Source of the DNA: Magnolia sinica
Lineage: Eukaryota; Streptophyta; Magnoliopsida; Magnoliales; Magnoliaceae
Assembly: GCF_029962835.1 (NCBI RefSeq)
Contig: NC_080574.1
Location: 41,470,501 to 41,534,500, forward strand
Direction of reading: 5' to 3'
DNA length: 64,000 bases
This document shows, in pieces, positions 22,550 through 32,843 of the stretch. Below the pieces are notes generated by a model that was not told the DNA's origin, ran no database searches, and worked only from the letters and a program-made list of their open reading frames with translations. Position 1 is the stretch's first letter, and each line of letters opens with the position of its first letter. The position numbers and the translations under genes were made by a program.

Positions 22550-23356
22550 ACTGACCTGGGCCTACTGGGACGTGGACAGGGGGCTGAGAAGGTGACTTGG
22601 CCTGAAAAAACAGCGATTCCAACTACCATTTGGTTTTCTCCAGCACTTGCGAGACTGAGATAGGAATGTCACTGCTACGGGCACTGTTTCTTGTTTTCCA
22701 GATTTCCCACAGGGCCAAGGCAGGTAATAAGTGGAGACAGATCGGAATCCTTTTGAATGGGAGGGGCCTAACCACCACCAATGGAGTCTGTCGGAGACAG
22801 AAAGGTGGTGGGTTAGGGAGACCCCAAAACATCGGGCGATCCAATTCCAAACTTTTGAGGCCAGGCTGCCCGAAAGAAAAAGGTGCGTCAGGGACTTCGA
22901 GCTCGGGGTTGCTCGTGGATCATTTGCACAACATACACACTTCGAGGCAAGGGAAATTCCTTTTTTCTAAATTCTTTCCTCCACAGGGAGGGCCCCATGA
23001 AGCAGCTTCCACATGAAAATTGAAACTCTAGGGGGAATCTTTGGATGCCAGACTCTCCTCGCCCAATCTTTCTTCGAACCGTGACCTCTGTCTACATCCC
23101 AGGTTGATTTTACTGTGAACTTCCCAATAGCGTCAAATTGCCAAAACGGAACATCATCCGATTCAGAAGTGCAGAAACCCCCTTGTGCTATGTGCGTTGA
23201 GATCCAGGCTGGAAGGGGCGATGGGAGAGCCGGTAGAAGCCCCTCATTGTCGATAAAATCAGCCACCTGCAAAGAACGTTGGTGAGGAACAAGAATGGAA
23301 GGGCGTTCAACTTCCCACCCACCAATTGCGCCCACTATTGTATTTCCTCTGCCCAT
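22550..23356 (-). pseudogene. LINE-E ORF2: zinc-finger linker
   Basis: 23356-22967 is a clean 129-residue frame: WEVERPSILVPHQRSLQVAD, an FWQFDAIGKFTVKSTW block and the closing WHPKIPPRVSIFMWKLLHGA plus LPVEERI, the hallmark of the region following RT in plant LINEs (zf-RVT). It continues in 22850-22623 (LHLLPALALWEIWKTRNSAR), which leads into RNase H. One frame change separates the two parts. Confidence 0.8.
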
Positions 23357-23379
23357 CGCCCATTAAGGACTGCCAAAAC

Positions 23380-24884
23380 AAGGAAAAATGCATATTCATT
23401 CCAAAGAAGAGAAGCCAAATGGGAGAATCGGCAACCTATTGTGGGATTTTGCCATAACCCAAGGTTGCCCGCTCCCAAACAATGGCCCACCATCTTAGGG
23501 AAGGCCAATGACTTCCTTTACTTCCCATTCCCAAACCCCCTCTTCCGGGAGAGGAATAACCCCAATTCCTCCAAGGCTTTTTACCATTCCCCCAAAAAGA
23601 AATTGGCAAACTAGCCTCCAAAGGAAAGCTTTCTTCGGGATAAAGTGGTTGCCAGGAGTAATGGGATACTTGCAAAGGCGAAGTTGGTCAATGAAAAAAT
23701 TTGGCATTCCCCCGGATCTTGGAGGCCCCTTTTCAATAATGGCTAAAGGCTACATCTTTTCCTGCATGGGCCCCAATATAAAGGGGGTTCTTACCCAAGG
23801 TTTTATCTTCATCCTCAAACTGACGACGGGGGCAAAAAATTTTATTAATTTTTCATACAATTAAATAGAACAAAAAAAATAAATAAATTCCTTTAAAAAA
23901 AATTATATATAAATTTTTTCACACCCCCAAAAGGGGCAAAGGGCCCCCACCCAGAAACCCCCGAGCACTCGCTAGAATAAATAGGGGGAGTGGGGCACCT
24001 TGTAACCCACAAACCTTTGGAAGAAATATAACTTTCACCTTGATAAGACGAAAGGGTTTAATTAAGTTCTCTTTTTAAGGTGGTGCCAACTGTTGAAACC
24101 TATTTGAAGTTTTCAACCTTGTCATCTTTTTTTGCATGGTGTGTGAGCGTTCCGATATTTTCTGCAATGGATCGACCTTTTATAAAGGCCCCTTGTTCCG
24201 CCGAGTGCTTGGGGGTGGAGTCCTTTGATATTTTAGGATTTTGTGTCCTTCAAAATATAGGTCTAAAGCGGCAAACAACCGGGATTTTAGGATAAAAATT
24301 AGATGGTCAAAGGCTCTAAGGCAAGTCCCAAAGAATTCCTTGCCACCAAAATATCGGGAAAGAATGACGGAGAAAACAAATCCCATTGGCCCGGGGCCCC
24401 TCAATGGGAAAGAAAAAAAAATGGATTATCTAAGGAAGGGGGCGCCAGGGCTCGTTTTCAAAAACCAAGGAGGGGTGTGTCAATGATTTCAGGACCCTAG
24501 AAAGGGGCCATAAAAGGGATTTATAAATTCTCCTTCTTTGTTTGGTTATTAGGAATTTCCCCTATTACTAATTTATGGATGGAGGATTTTAACCTTGAAG
24601 GAGGGAAAAACTTTGTATTTCATCTCCTGGGTCAATTGTTGGGCTTTTTTTCCGAAAATTTCTTCCGCTAGTCCAATTGGAAGCTTTTGCTGAGCTTCTG
24701 CTAGAGCTTCTCTACTGGTGTGAGGGAGGGAAGATTGGGCCTGGGATTCAGCGCGGATCATATCTTGCTCTGCATTCTTGAGGTTATGGAAAATATTTCT
24801 AAAAACCTCTTTGTTCCAGACTTTTAACTGTGCCTTAAGTTTCTTGAGCTTCTGTAGCAGGTTTAAATAGGGCTGGTCCGACAT
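23380..24884 (-). pseudogene. LINE-E ORF2: reverse transcriptase region, scrambled
   Basis: Similarity to RT is visible only as short islands in changing frames: GAFIKGRSIAENI-like at about 24200-24150 and an RT C-terminal echo at 23675-23500 (PISFWGNGKKPWRN, GGLGMG). 24884-24573 is a clean linker (LLQKLKKLKAQLKVWNKEVF, NIFHNLKNAEQDM). Between them the sequence is rich in homopolymer runs (AAAAAAAA, GGGGG, CCCCC) and lacks the catalytic Asp-Asp box in readable form. It is unlike its flanks, so poor base quality is a real alternative to decay. Confidence 0.6.
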
Positions 24885-25662
24885 CTAATGGCACCAGACT
24901 TCTTCAATGAGATGCACAAAAGATCCGTCCCAGAGCCACATGCGTTGAAAACAGAAGGGCCTAGGGACAGAAACTGCCGGGGAGGGAAAATTCACCAAGA
25001 TCGGGGAATGGTCGGAGTTCAGTCTCGGGAGGTGCTTGACATGAAAGCAACTGAAGATATTGGTCCAATCTGCATTGCAAAGGTTTAGTGGTGCCCGCTG
25101 CATGGTTGTTACACTGGGTAAACCTATTACCCAAAAAACCCGCATCCTGCAGCCCTGCCTTATCGATAGCTTCTCGAAATTCCTTCGAGCTGGCCTGATC
25201 GTGACTTCTGTTACCCATCCTTTCGTTGGACTAAAGCACTGCATTGAAATTCCTGCAAACTGCCCATGGACTAGATGAGATGGAAGCAAGGGATTCCAAA
25301 GAGTCCCAGATAAATCTTCTGCTCAACTTGGAACATTTTGCGTACACAAAGGAAAGACGACAAGGAGTAGGGGAGTTTGGGAGTGAGACTTGAATTGAAA
25401 TAATTTGGTTAGACATTCCAATAACTGAAATAATAAGGCAACCTTTGTGGAATATCCAAATCTTACCCCCGAAATCAGCATTGGAGATAGACGCATGGAA
25501 GCCAAGCTTTAGACCGATACCCACCCTCTTCCTATCCGTAGCCATGGGCTCCAAAATGGCTATAATTGAGGGGTTAAATTCACAGATGAATCTGATTACA
25601 GTTCGGACCATGGCCACATTGTTCAAACTTTGGGCGTTCCAAATGAGGAGGCTATTCATCAA
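24885..25662 (-). pseudogene. LINE-E ORF2 start: AP-type endonuclease
   Basis: The start at 25662 reads MMNSLLIWNAQSLNNVAMVR, then IIAILEPMATDRKRVGIGLK, FGGKIWIFHKG and LSFVYAKCSKLSRRFIWDSL. The metal-site block AVCRNFNAVL has changed from the usual GGDFNA: the Asp is lost, with R-N-F-N in its place. A frame change at about 25235 continues in 25289-24885 (GLPSVTTMQR, HLPRLNSDHSPILVNFPSPA). The substitution plus shift make an active endonuclease unlikely. Confidence 0.8.
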
Positions 25663-25735
25663 ACAAATTGCCTGAAAAAATGACCTTCTTTTGCAAGCTT
25701 TTTAGCCTGACTTGCCAATCTGCTTCTACTGAACT

Positions 25736-27712
25736 TTAATCTACTTTTTTGGATTGATTATGAATAATTTGCCCTTCTCCATAAGTGGGAGAATGCTCTG
25801 TAGCTTGATGGGAGGGAAGGTGGACCTTGGCATCACCCCCATCTGGGGGTTCCCATCCAGGTGTGGGCGAGGAGAGATGCTCATTAACAGGAGCCCCTGA
25901 ATCCTGAGAGACCACCTTCATGCGATCACCTTCTGGCCTCCTAAGATGATGATTTTCTGGTCCACTCCGGTGAAGATGATAAGGGGAGAGATTAACCGAA
26001 AGGTCTAGCTGTCTGTAGATAGTAATACAACCGTCTGAGGGCCCTTTGTGAGGGTGGGATTGAGCCGCACTCCCAGTACATAAATTGGGAGTGAGTCGAG
26101 GGGAAGACCCCTCATCAAGCTCCTCTCCGTCCCCCATACTGGATATTAGGGACACTAGGGATTGATCAGCTAATCTGGAAATCCCAAGAGGGGACCTCCA
26201 CTTCCTAACATGGTTTGTGCTAGAAATAGTGAAGGGGATGATTGCATTAGAGAGGGAGGATGTACCAGGGCCTGGGAGATGTACCTCGTTCTTAGTAGGA
26301 TAAGAACTCACCTAAGCAGGGGACTGAGATTCACCGGCGAGCACGACATTATCTGACTGACCAAGAGATCTTCAGAGAAGTGGCTTGTAGTTTAGCTCCC
26401 TAGCTCCAACTCCGTACCTGTCGTCATTAGGAGAAGGAGGGCCTACGAGCAATGTGGCCCCAGGAGCGGGGCTAACAACGGCTTGTTGAGATGTGTGGGG
26501 ATGCAGGGTCAGCAGACCGACCATCGGGGGAGCCACGAGGAGCCCCGTTTCCCTATCTATAGTAGAAATTTGGCCGACAGGAGTGTGGTTAGGGTTGGAA
26601 TTTTCACAAGCACCTGAGCTACCGTAGCTGATGCCATCAGATTCCTTGGCGAGGCTATCTTTCATCCTGTCCCTAGAACTTCCTGCATCGATTCTATATC
26701 TCGAGATGTTTGGGCTATCAGGAGGTGCATTTTCAGCTGCTGTAGTTTCCTCAATCTGGGCCCAAATCCTGAAGGAACCTCCGCCGACGATGAGGGTTTG
26801 TGGCATCAGGGAGGAGCTTAAAGCCAATTTGACCTTCACACGAGAAAATTTCTGAAAGATCCTGAATCGTGAAACTGAGTCAATCTGAATCACATCGTCA
26901 TATGATTTGCCCAGGTCCCTGATCACTGATTCGAACTATGCTTGAGCCGGGATGCCGAAAAGTCTGATCCAGGCTGCTTCCTTGTTGAAATATATCTCTG
27001 GCATCCAGGGAAACACTTTCGCCAGCCCCACTGCAAAATCAGAGAGCTCTGCTTTGGTTTTGAAGGATATCAAAAAGTGGTTGTCTGAGATTTTAGTGAT
27101 GTCTATGGCAGAGGCCTTGAATTTGAAAGCCCTTATGCCATCTATCAGATGAAGAATAGAAAGGTTCTTGCTACCTATAACCCCTACCAACCCTAGATGC
27201 AGCTCCCGAAGCTTCTCCTTTACAGCCACTGGGTCAGCCATTATCCATCCGGGGCAAAATTGGGGGAAAACCTCTGAGCCAGGGGGTTTCTCCCAACTTC
27301 TTTGGGAGGGTTTGGGATCCCATGTGGGGACCTTTCTCTGATTCTGTTCTACATTCGTCTGATGATTTCCGTGAGAGAGATTGTCTGAAGCGAACTGGCG
27401 AAATGGTTTGGGCTTGGCCTCTTCCACAGAAACCCTCCTCCCATCTATCTTTTGCCCATTTAGAACTCCTATGGCTATGCAAGCATCATCTTCATACATG
27501 TTGCAGATGAAAGCGTAGCCCCTGGATTTGCTTGTCCTAGGAAAGAGGGGGAGATATACCTCAGAGATCCTGCCATACTTCTGAAAAATCTTGAATAACT
27601 CCTCTATTGAGCAGTTGAAAGGTAGATTCCCCATGAACAGAGTCTTTTGGTTGCCATCATCTACCTTATTCTTCCTTCTCGAGGGGGCACAGGCCCTCGA
27701 ACGGCCCCTCAT
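25736..27712 (-). pseudogene. LINE-E ORF1: RRM protein
   Basis: 27712-26936 is a 258-residue frame: basic start MRGRSRACAPSRRKNK, then an RRM with KTLFMGNLPFNCSIEELFKI (RNP2 area), GRISEVYLPLFP and SRGYAFICNMYEDDAC (RNP1 area), up to about residue 100. The DUF4283-like core follows with NKEAAWIRLFGIPAQA, then a stop. The next frame 26926-26372 picks up MIRDLGKSYDDVIQIDSVSR and FSRVKVKLALSSSLMP. The Pro/Ser-rich tail is in 26311-25736. The first segment is the best-preserved ORF1 N-terminus in the window, about 60 bp downstream of the 5' end of the element. Confidence 0.8.
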
Positions 27713-27717
27713 AAACC

Positions 27718-28660
27718 CTAATCTTCGGATCTCCTACTCCTTGAAACCCCAACTTTTCCTTTCTTCGAAAATAAGATGCCTAGGGTTGCGACGCTATTGA
27801 TTTCTTGAATTTTCCTAAAGAATTTGGCCACATTTTCAATTGCTACTAGGTACCAACCATGCGGGGGAATGCCAAAAAGCCAAATCCATACACCTTGTCT
27901 TAGACCAGCCGAATCCGGTGACCAGGTTGCGACGTCCGAAATGTGCATTGTCTTATGAAGTGGGAGATCTGCTGCAAATGTAGCCATCTCCTCCCTGGAT
28001 TTAAATTTAAGAAGGAATTGATTAGGGCCTGTTCTGGTGAAATCTACCTCTAACTTCCCGAGAGACGATTTGCGGAAGGCGTCTATGAGGTGGAGGATCG
28101 AGACGGAATCATTCTCTGTTGTTGCAGTCATGGCGGAGGATAGATAGATACTTAGACTATCCACTGTGTTGCTGTCAGTATTGATCGTGAACGCTCCCTG
28201 AATTTCTGTCGCGGGCTGTGGAGATTTTTTAGGGCCCTGTTTCGCCCCTTTTCCAGTGGGTTGTTGTTGGAGAACCAAATCCTGATAGGATTTGTTCCTG
28301 CTTGATTCACCTTGACTGCCAAGATTTGATTTCTGCCGAGTGAGGGAGATGGCATTCTGTTTTCTCACCTAGGCGATGTAAACGACTCTTCCATCGATTC
28401 TTCTATCGTTTAGACATTGAATCGCATTGAAGGCATCCTGTTCGTAGTAAAATCGAATGAAAGCGAAGCCCCACTGATGGTTTAGGGTATGATTCCAAGG
28501 AAGGAAAACGTCCACCGGTTTATCGTAACACCCGAAGATGCGATGGAGGTCCTCCGCAGTCGTGTCAAATGTGAGGTTGGTTGCAAATATCGAAAATGGG
28601 GAAGAAGGGTTTCATGATTTTCTTGAGGGAGCTCGTTCCCATGGGTGCTCTCGCTCGCGT
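27718..28660 (-). pseudogene. LINE-D ORF1, N-terminal RRM part
   Basis: Read from 28600: an RRM (NLTFDTTAEDLHRIFGCY, then WGFAFIRFYYEQDAFNAI, RRIDGRVVYI), a stop at about 28368, then a basic linker and the core GVWIWLFGIPPHGWYLVAIE with NVAKFFRKIQEINSVATLGI. At 27785 it runs into the duplication bordering LINE-E. The last 15 or so residues of the open frame are therefore LINE-E 5' sequence, not ORF1. The natural continuation is at 22031. Confidence 0.8.
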
Positions 28661-28686
28661 TCTCCCATTTCCCTGCAAAACAACAT

Positions 28687-29242
28687 CCAAGCTTGCAACT
28701 TTGAATACCTTATAGACATAAATATCATCGTTTTCCCTTTCACCTTCTGTAACATAATCCAATCCTTTAAATAATTCATTCTGAAATTTATAAAATATCC
28801 TCCTCGTGTACGTCCATTGATTTTTCCATTTCACATGGCATTTTTAACTTTGGCTTACTACTTATCATTTCATGATCTGCAGTAAGCTCGTTATGCCTTT
28901 AGCGAGCAAGTACGCTATCAAACTGAACAATGAAATCTATAAATGAATTATGCTTTGAGATATAGCTACAAAAGAATGCATTCATACTTTCACTATGCTG
29001 GCTGCTTGACATACCCGCGAAAAGTACATGCCGTACAAACGTAGGTATCCATTTATGACGGACTGCATATATAGAGTTCAACCATACATTATCTTCTAAA
29101 AGATTCTCTATCATCAATTTTTCCAATGAATCTTCAAAATCTTCAGATGTTTACGAATTCCATACACAATTGTTGAACGGTAGAATAAATTCATCCCTAT
29201 GTGCGATGACTCCTAATTTCTCATGTACCTTCTGCATTATAT
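28687..29242 (-). pseudogene. FAR1/FRS-like protein, piece 2 (end of transposase domain, linker)
   Basis: In minus-strand order from 29242: IMQKVHEKLGVIAHRDEF, then SIYAVRHKWIPTFVRHVLFA and GMSSSQHSESMNAFFCSYIS. These are the conserved W-x-P-x-Y-x-R and S-T-x-R-S-E-S-x-N-x-F blocks of FAR1/FRS (MULE domain end). A later block reads TRRIFYKFQNELFKGLDYV and IYVYKVFKVASL. It has several stops and shifts. The left limit is the LINE-D duplication and the right limit the LINE-F duplication. With pieces 1 and 3 it forms one interrupted gene. Confidence 0.85.
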
Positions 29243-29262
29243 ATATATATATATATATATAT
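29239..29262. repeat. (AT)n at the LINE-F 3' tail
   Basis: About 12 AT units between the target duplication and the LINE-F 3' untranslated sequence. Confidence 0.9.
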
Positions 29263-29559
29263 TAAGGATCCTTTCATTCACAAATGCAAAATTACATGGG
29301 AGACTTTCGGGCCCCTACAGGAAAAATATCTTGTAAGGCCTATCATAAAACTAACCATCACAAACATGTATAGTGGAAAAGAGGGGGAACTCAGCACAAC
29401 TAAAGTAGACTAGCCCCTTAGCCGAGCCAAGTTAGACAGAGCAGGTCCTTTCTGGTCCCAGCCGAACCGCTATAAGGCCCACTTTGTCAAGGAGCAAGCT
29501 GCCACTGACAAGGTGGGGGGTGAGAGAAAAATGCATGGTGAAAGACGATTCCTGAGAGC

Positions 29560-30563
29560 TGCTACCTAGGTGGGCCATCCCGTCAACAGGGTCGTTACCC
29601 TCTCTAAAGATATGAGAGAAAACCAGTTGAGTGTTGGATCCAAATCTCCTGATACGGGCTACCTAGTATGCCCATTTCCAGATAGGAATTACTACTCCAT
29701 TTAAGAAATCCACTACTAGTCTGGAATCCGATTCGACGATGACTTTCTGATGGTGGAGAGAAATACAGTAGGAAAGCCCATCATGAATGGCTCTCAGCTC
29801 AGCAAAAACGTTTGAGCCAGGCCCATACCTGGTAGAAAAACCAAAGATAAAATCACCTGCATCGTTTCTACAGATGCCCCCGCCACCCAAGGGGCACGGG
29901 TTCCCTCTCGCTGAACCATCAACATTTAGTTTGAACCACCCTGATAGTGGTTTCATCCATCTAACAATGGTAAGAGGTGAAGAGAACAGACGAAAGGTTG
30001 ACACTCCCAAGTCAGCCGCTGAGAGTCTGCTAGCAGGAGGATGCAGGACATCAGGGTGAAGGGAGATTAAAGAAGTCAACCATCTTTTCACTTTCTCCCT
30101 AATGGTTGTCGCATGATTCTAACCTCCTCAAATCTAGCCGAATTCCGGGCCTTCCAAATCTCCCATAGGATAACACACGGTGTGATTTTCTGGAGGTGAG
30201 AAGTCCTCCCTGAAGAATTTACAGCATTCCACCAGAGAGCGAGCATACCTTCTATCGAGAGAGTGGAGTTAGTGGTAATTGCAAAAATGCTCCCAAAGAA
30301 AGCCCATGTAGTAGCCGCAGCTGGGCTGTTGATGAAAACATGCTTGTGTGACTCCACCGATCTATAGAAGGAGGGAGAGTTCGTGCTACATTCACAGCAA
30401 GATGCCAGTGACACACCGCGTTTCTGGACGTCCTCATCAAGTGGGATGACCCTGTGAAGAAGCCGCTAGACAAAAATAGAAAATCTAGGGGGAAGGGTAG
30501 AATGTCAAACCCAACAGGACCAATCCTTGTGAATTTACAATGAACGACAGAGATTCCAGGCAA
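29560..30563 (-). pseudogene. LINE-F ORF2: zinc-finger linker and RNase H
   Basis: RNase H in 30091-29663: KLNVDGSARGNPCPLGGGGI, NVFAELRAIHDGLSYC, VIVESDSRLVVDFL. All catalytic acidic residues are present. The C-terminal H/R/N/D block lies beyond a stop (about 29640-29570: FSHIFREGNDPVDGMAH-like). The zinc-finger linker is read in 30414-30088 (VILWEIWKARNSARFEEV) and 30563-30252, which are in different frames. The RNase H is one of the better preserved ones in the window. Confidence 0.8.
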
Positions 30564-30589
30564 AGCTAACTGTAAAATTACCTCAGGGG

Positions 30590-32250
30590 GGTGACTAGTC
30601 AGACACAGAAATTTGAGCTGTCAGTTAAACAGAAACCTACCCGGAACAGGAAGTCGATAATCTGTTGCGGCAGAAAGTTGGAAGCTGCGAATGGGGGGGA
30701 GAGGGCCAAAAAAATCGAGGACCTAGTTTACTGGGGTGGAGAGGAGATGCAAGGGAACTGGATGCGTAGCGAGCTAGGACAGCGGGTCCAGCCCTGTCCA
30801 TTTGTCGTTCCAAAAATGGCAGGTGCCATGGCTAATTTGCTAACGCATGTGCTGAGCTAGTAGGGGTAGGTGAGCGTGAAGCCTCTTCCAAAGAGGGAAG
30901 GCAAAGGCTGAGGTGCGGATTGGGCCAGGAGTAGAAAGGTCCTCTTGATATTTAGAGAGCATGAAGGACTTCCAAAGGCTTTCATCTTCCAAGTAGGTGA
31001 TGTTCCAGCCCAACTTAAGTCTAAGAGCTTTCATAGAGTCTGCCAGCAACCAAATTCCCATCCCTCCTTTAAACGTTAGGAGGGCTATGGATTTCCATCC
31101 AGTCTAATGGAGCTTTTTTTCTGCCTTCTGTCCATCCCCATAGAAAATTTATGAACTTGTGCTCAAGAGAAACCAGAACTTGGGAGGGCATGACCGTGAC
31201 TGCAGCCAACGTATGCACCAGAATACTACTGAGAACATGCTGGACTAGGACCAATCTTCCTACTTGGGAGAGACAACGTGCACGCCAGCTGTTGATTCAG
31301 TTCTCGATTTTATTGATCAAAGGTTGGAAAGAGCTCGGTTTCACCCTGCCAAATGCCAATGGGACCCCTAAATAGATCAGGGTGGAGCTGCATCTAATGA
31401 TGCCGAGCGAGTGCTCAATGACCCTAACTCTGGAAGCGGAAATCTTGGAAGAGCAGAAAAGAGTGCTCTTGCGACCATTGAACTTCTAACCCGAGACCTG
31501 TTGGTATTTATCCAGGAAAGCAGAGAGAGACCGAAGAGATTTCTGCCCTTCATTGACAAAAAGAAGAGTATCATCTGCATAGAGTAGGTGTTAAACCTGA
31601 AGGCAACCTCTCCTGAGCTTAAAAGGAGAGCACACACGTTGGGATATGAGATGGCTGATCCCACGGCTGAGCACCTTGGCTGCCAAAATAAACAGGCTAG
31701 GGGAGAGAGGGTCCCCTTGGCGAATACCCCTGGTCGACTTGAAAAAACCAGTAGGTTCTTCCTTGACAAGGATTGAGAACCAAGCGTTATTCTAACATTT
31801 TTCAACCATGTTCACCCAAGGGACGCTAAAACCGAACTTCAGCAACACCTCCTTCAGGAAGTTCCAGTTCAAACAATCATAGGCTTTTTCCATGTCTAAT
31901 TTGAGGATGATGTTACCCTCATGAACTTTCCTATTAAGATCCCTAACCATCTCCTGCGCAATTGCTATGCTTTCAGCTATGGAACGCCCTTTAACAAAAG
32001 TGCCCTGTTCTAGAGAGATGAGAATAGGGAGAACAGTGCTCAGCCGGGCTGAGATAACTCTTGCCAGATCTTATAAACACAGTTGCATAGGTTGATGGGT
32101 CGAAAGTTTGAGAAGGTTTTCGGGGCAGCGTATTGGGGATGAGGCAGATGAGTGTTGCTGAGACTGCCCTTGGAAGACTTAGCCCTGTGGAGGTCAGCAC
32201 CTATAGTATCCTAGCAAGAAGAGAAGAAGCAGCTAGGGAAACCGTCAGGT
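30590..32250 (-). pseudogene. LINE-F ORF2: reverse transcriptase, broken
   Basis: In gene order: 32200-31991 (SATLICLIPNTLPRKPSQTF), then the GTFVKGRSIAESIAIAQEM-like block at about 32010-31940, a KLDMEKAYDCLNW-like motif near 31890, RGIRQGDPLSPSLFILAAK-like near 31720, and the active site HLLYADDTLLFVNE near 31590-31555 (Y-A-D-D intact but next to a stop). The thumb lies in 31254-30840 (HVLSSILVHTLAAVTVMPSQ, FINFLWGWTEG, WLLADSMKALRLKLGW). Repeated stops and shifts; not functional. Confidence 0.75.
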
Positions 32251-32405
32251 CCTGTCGCACCATCGATGGGGATGGATTTGACGGCTTGCTGGACTTCCTG
32301 CAGTGAAGGAGGAGCCAGTAATTGGGCGTTCAGATCCTGGGAAATGAGGGATGGGATAAATTCCAGAAGATCGGGATCCAGCGAAGTGTTTTTAGCAGTG
32401 AAAAT

Positions 32406-32843
32406 TTATGAGACATGGGAGATTGCGACTGATTTAATGTCCATCAGGTCCTCTAATCTATTGCCGTCAACCTGCTTGATGTATCTGATGGTCAGTCTGC
32501 GACATTTCTTTGTAGCAGAGGAGTGGAAGAGCTTTGTATTTTTATCTACCTCAGCTAACCAATGCTCCCTGGCCTGCTGTTTCCAATATACTTCCTCCAG
32601 CAATTCTAAATTTCTGAGCTGATCCGAGGTGGCCTGCTAAAGACGGAGATCACTGTCAGTGTTAACCGATTCTGGGGCATTTCGCATTTGAGATTCCAGA
32701 TTTGCTAGGGTGCTCTCAGCAGACTTTATTTGTAGAAAAATATTTTCGAACACTTCACAGTTCCAGACTTTGAGGGCGTGCTTAACTGCTTTCATTTTGA
32801 GAAGAATGTTAAACAATGGGTGGGATGATGAAAAGGCCAAGCT
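32406..32843 (-). pseudogene. LINE-F ORF2: EN-RT linker
   Basis: 32840-32637 (HPLFNILLKMKAVKHALKVW, NCEVFENIFLQIKSAESTLA) and, after a stop, 32603-32406 (LEEVYWKQQAREHWLAEVDK, KLFHSSATKKCRRLTIRYIK). Its upstream end is cut by the 2.1-kb insertion at the CAAGCT duplication. Confidence 0.8.

Larger units (their letters stand above)
22017..27785 (-). mobile_element. LINE-E, near full-length LINE nested in ORF1 of LINE-D
   Basis: Flanked by a perfect 13-bp duplication AAGATGCCTAGGG (22017-22029 and 27773-27785), extendable to 15 bp with TT. The poly-T at 22030-22039 is the 3' tail. The 5' end at 27772 lies about 60 bp upstream of the ORF1 start, so the copy (about 5.74 kb) is essentially full length. 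It contains ORF1 (25.7-27.7 kb), EN (24.9-25.66), linker (24.57-24.88), a scrambled RT (23.4-24.6), zinc-finger region (22.6-23.36) and RNase H (22.1-22.5). It is younger than LINE-D. Confidence 0.85.
16439..28702 (-). mobile_element. LINE-D, plant L1-type LINE inserted in the FAR1-like gene (interrupted by LINE-E)
   Basis: The minus-strand LINE is flanked by a 16-bp target-site duplication with one mismatch: CCAAGCTTGTAACTTT at 16439-16454 and CCAAGCTTGCAACTTT at 28687-28702. The poly-T run at 16452-16459 is the 3' end. ORF2 is at 16.6-20.76 kb, and ORF1 is split into 20.8-22.03 and 27.77-28.66 kb by LINE-E. The element proper is thus about 6.5 kb. Stops and shifts throughout ORF2 make it defective. 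Confidence 0.85.
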
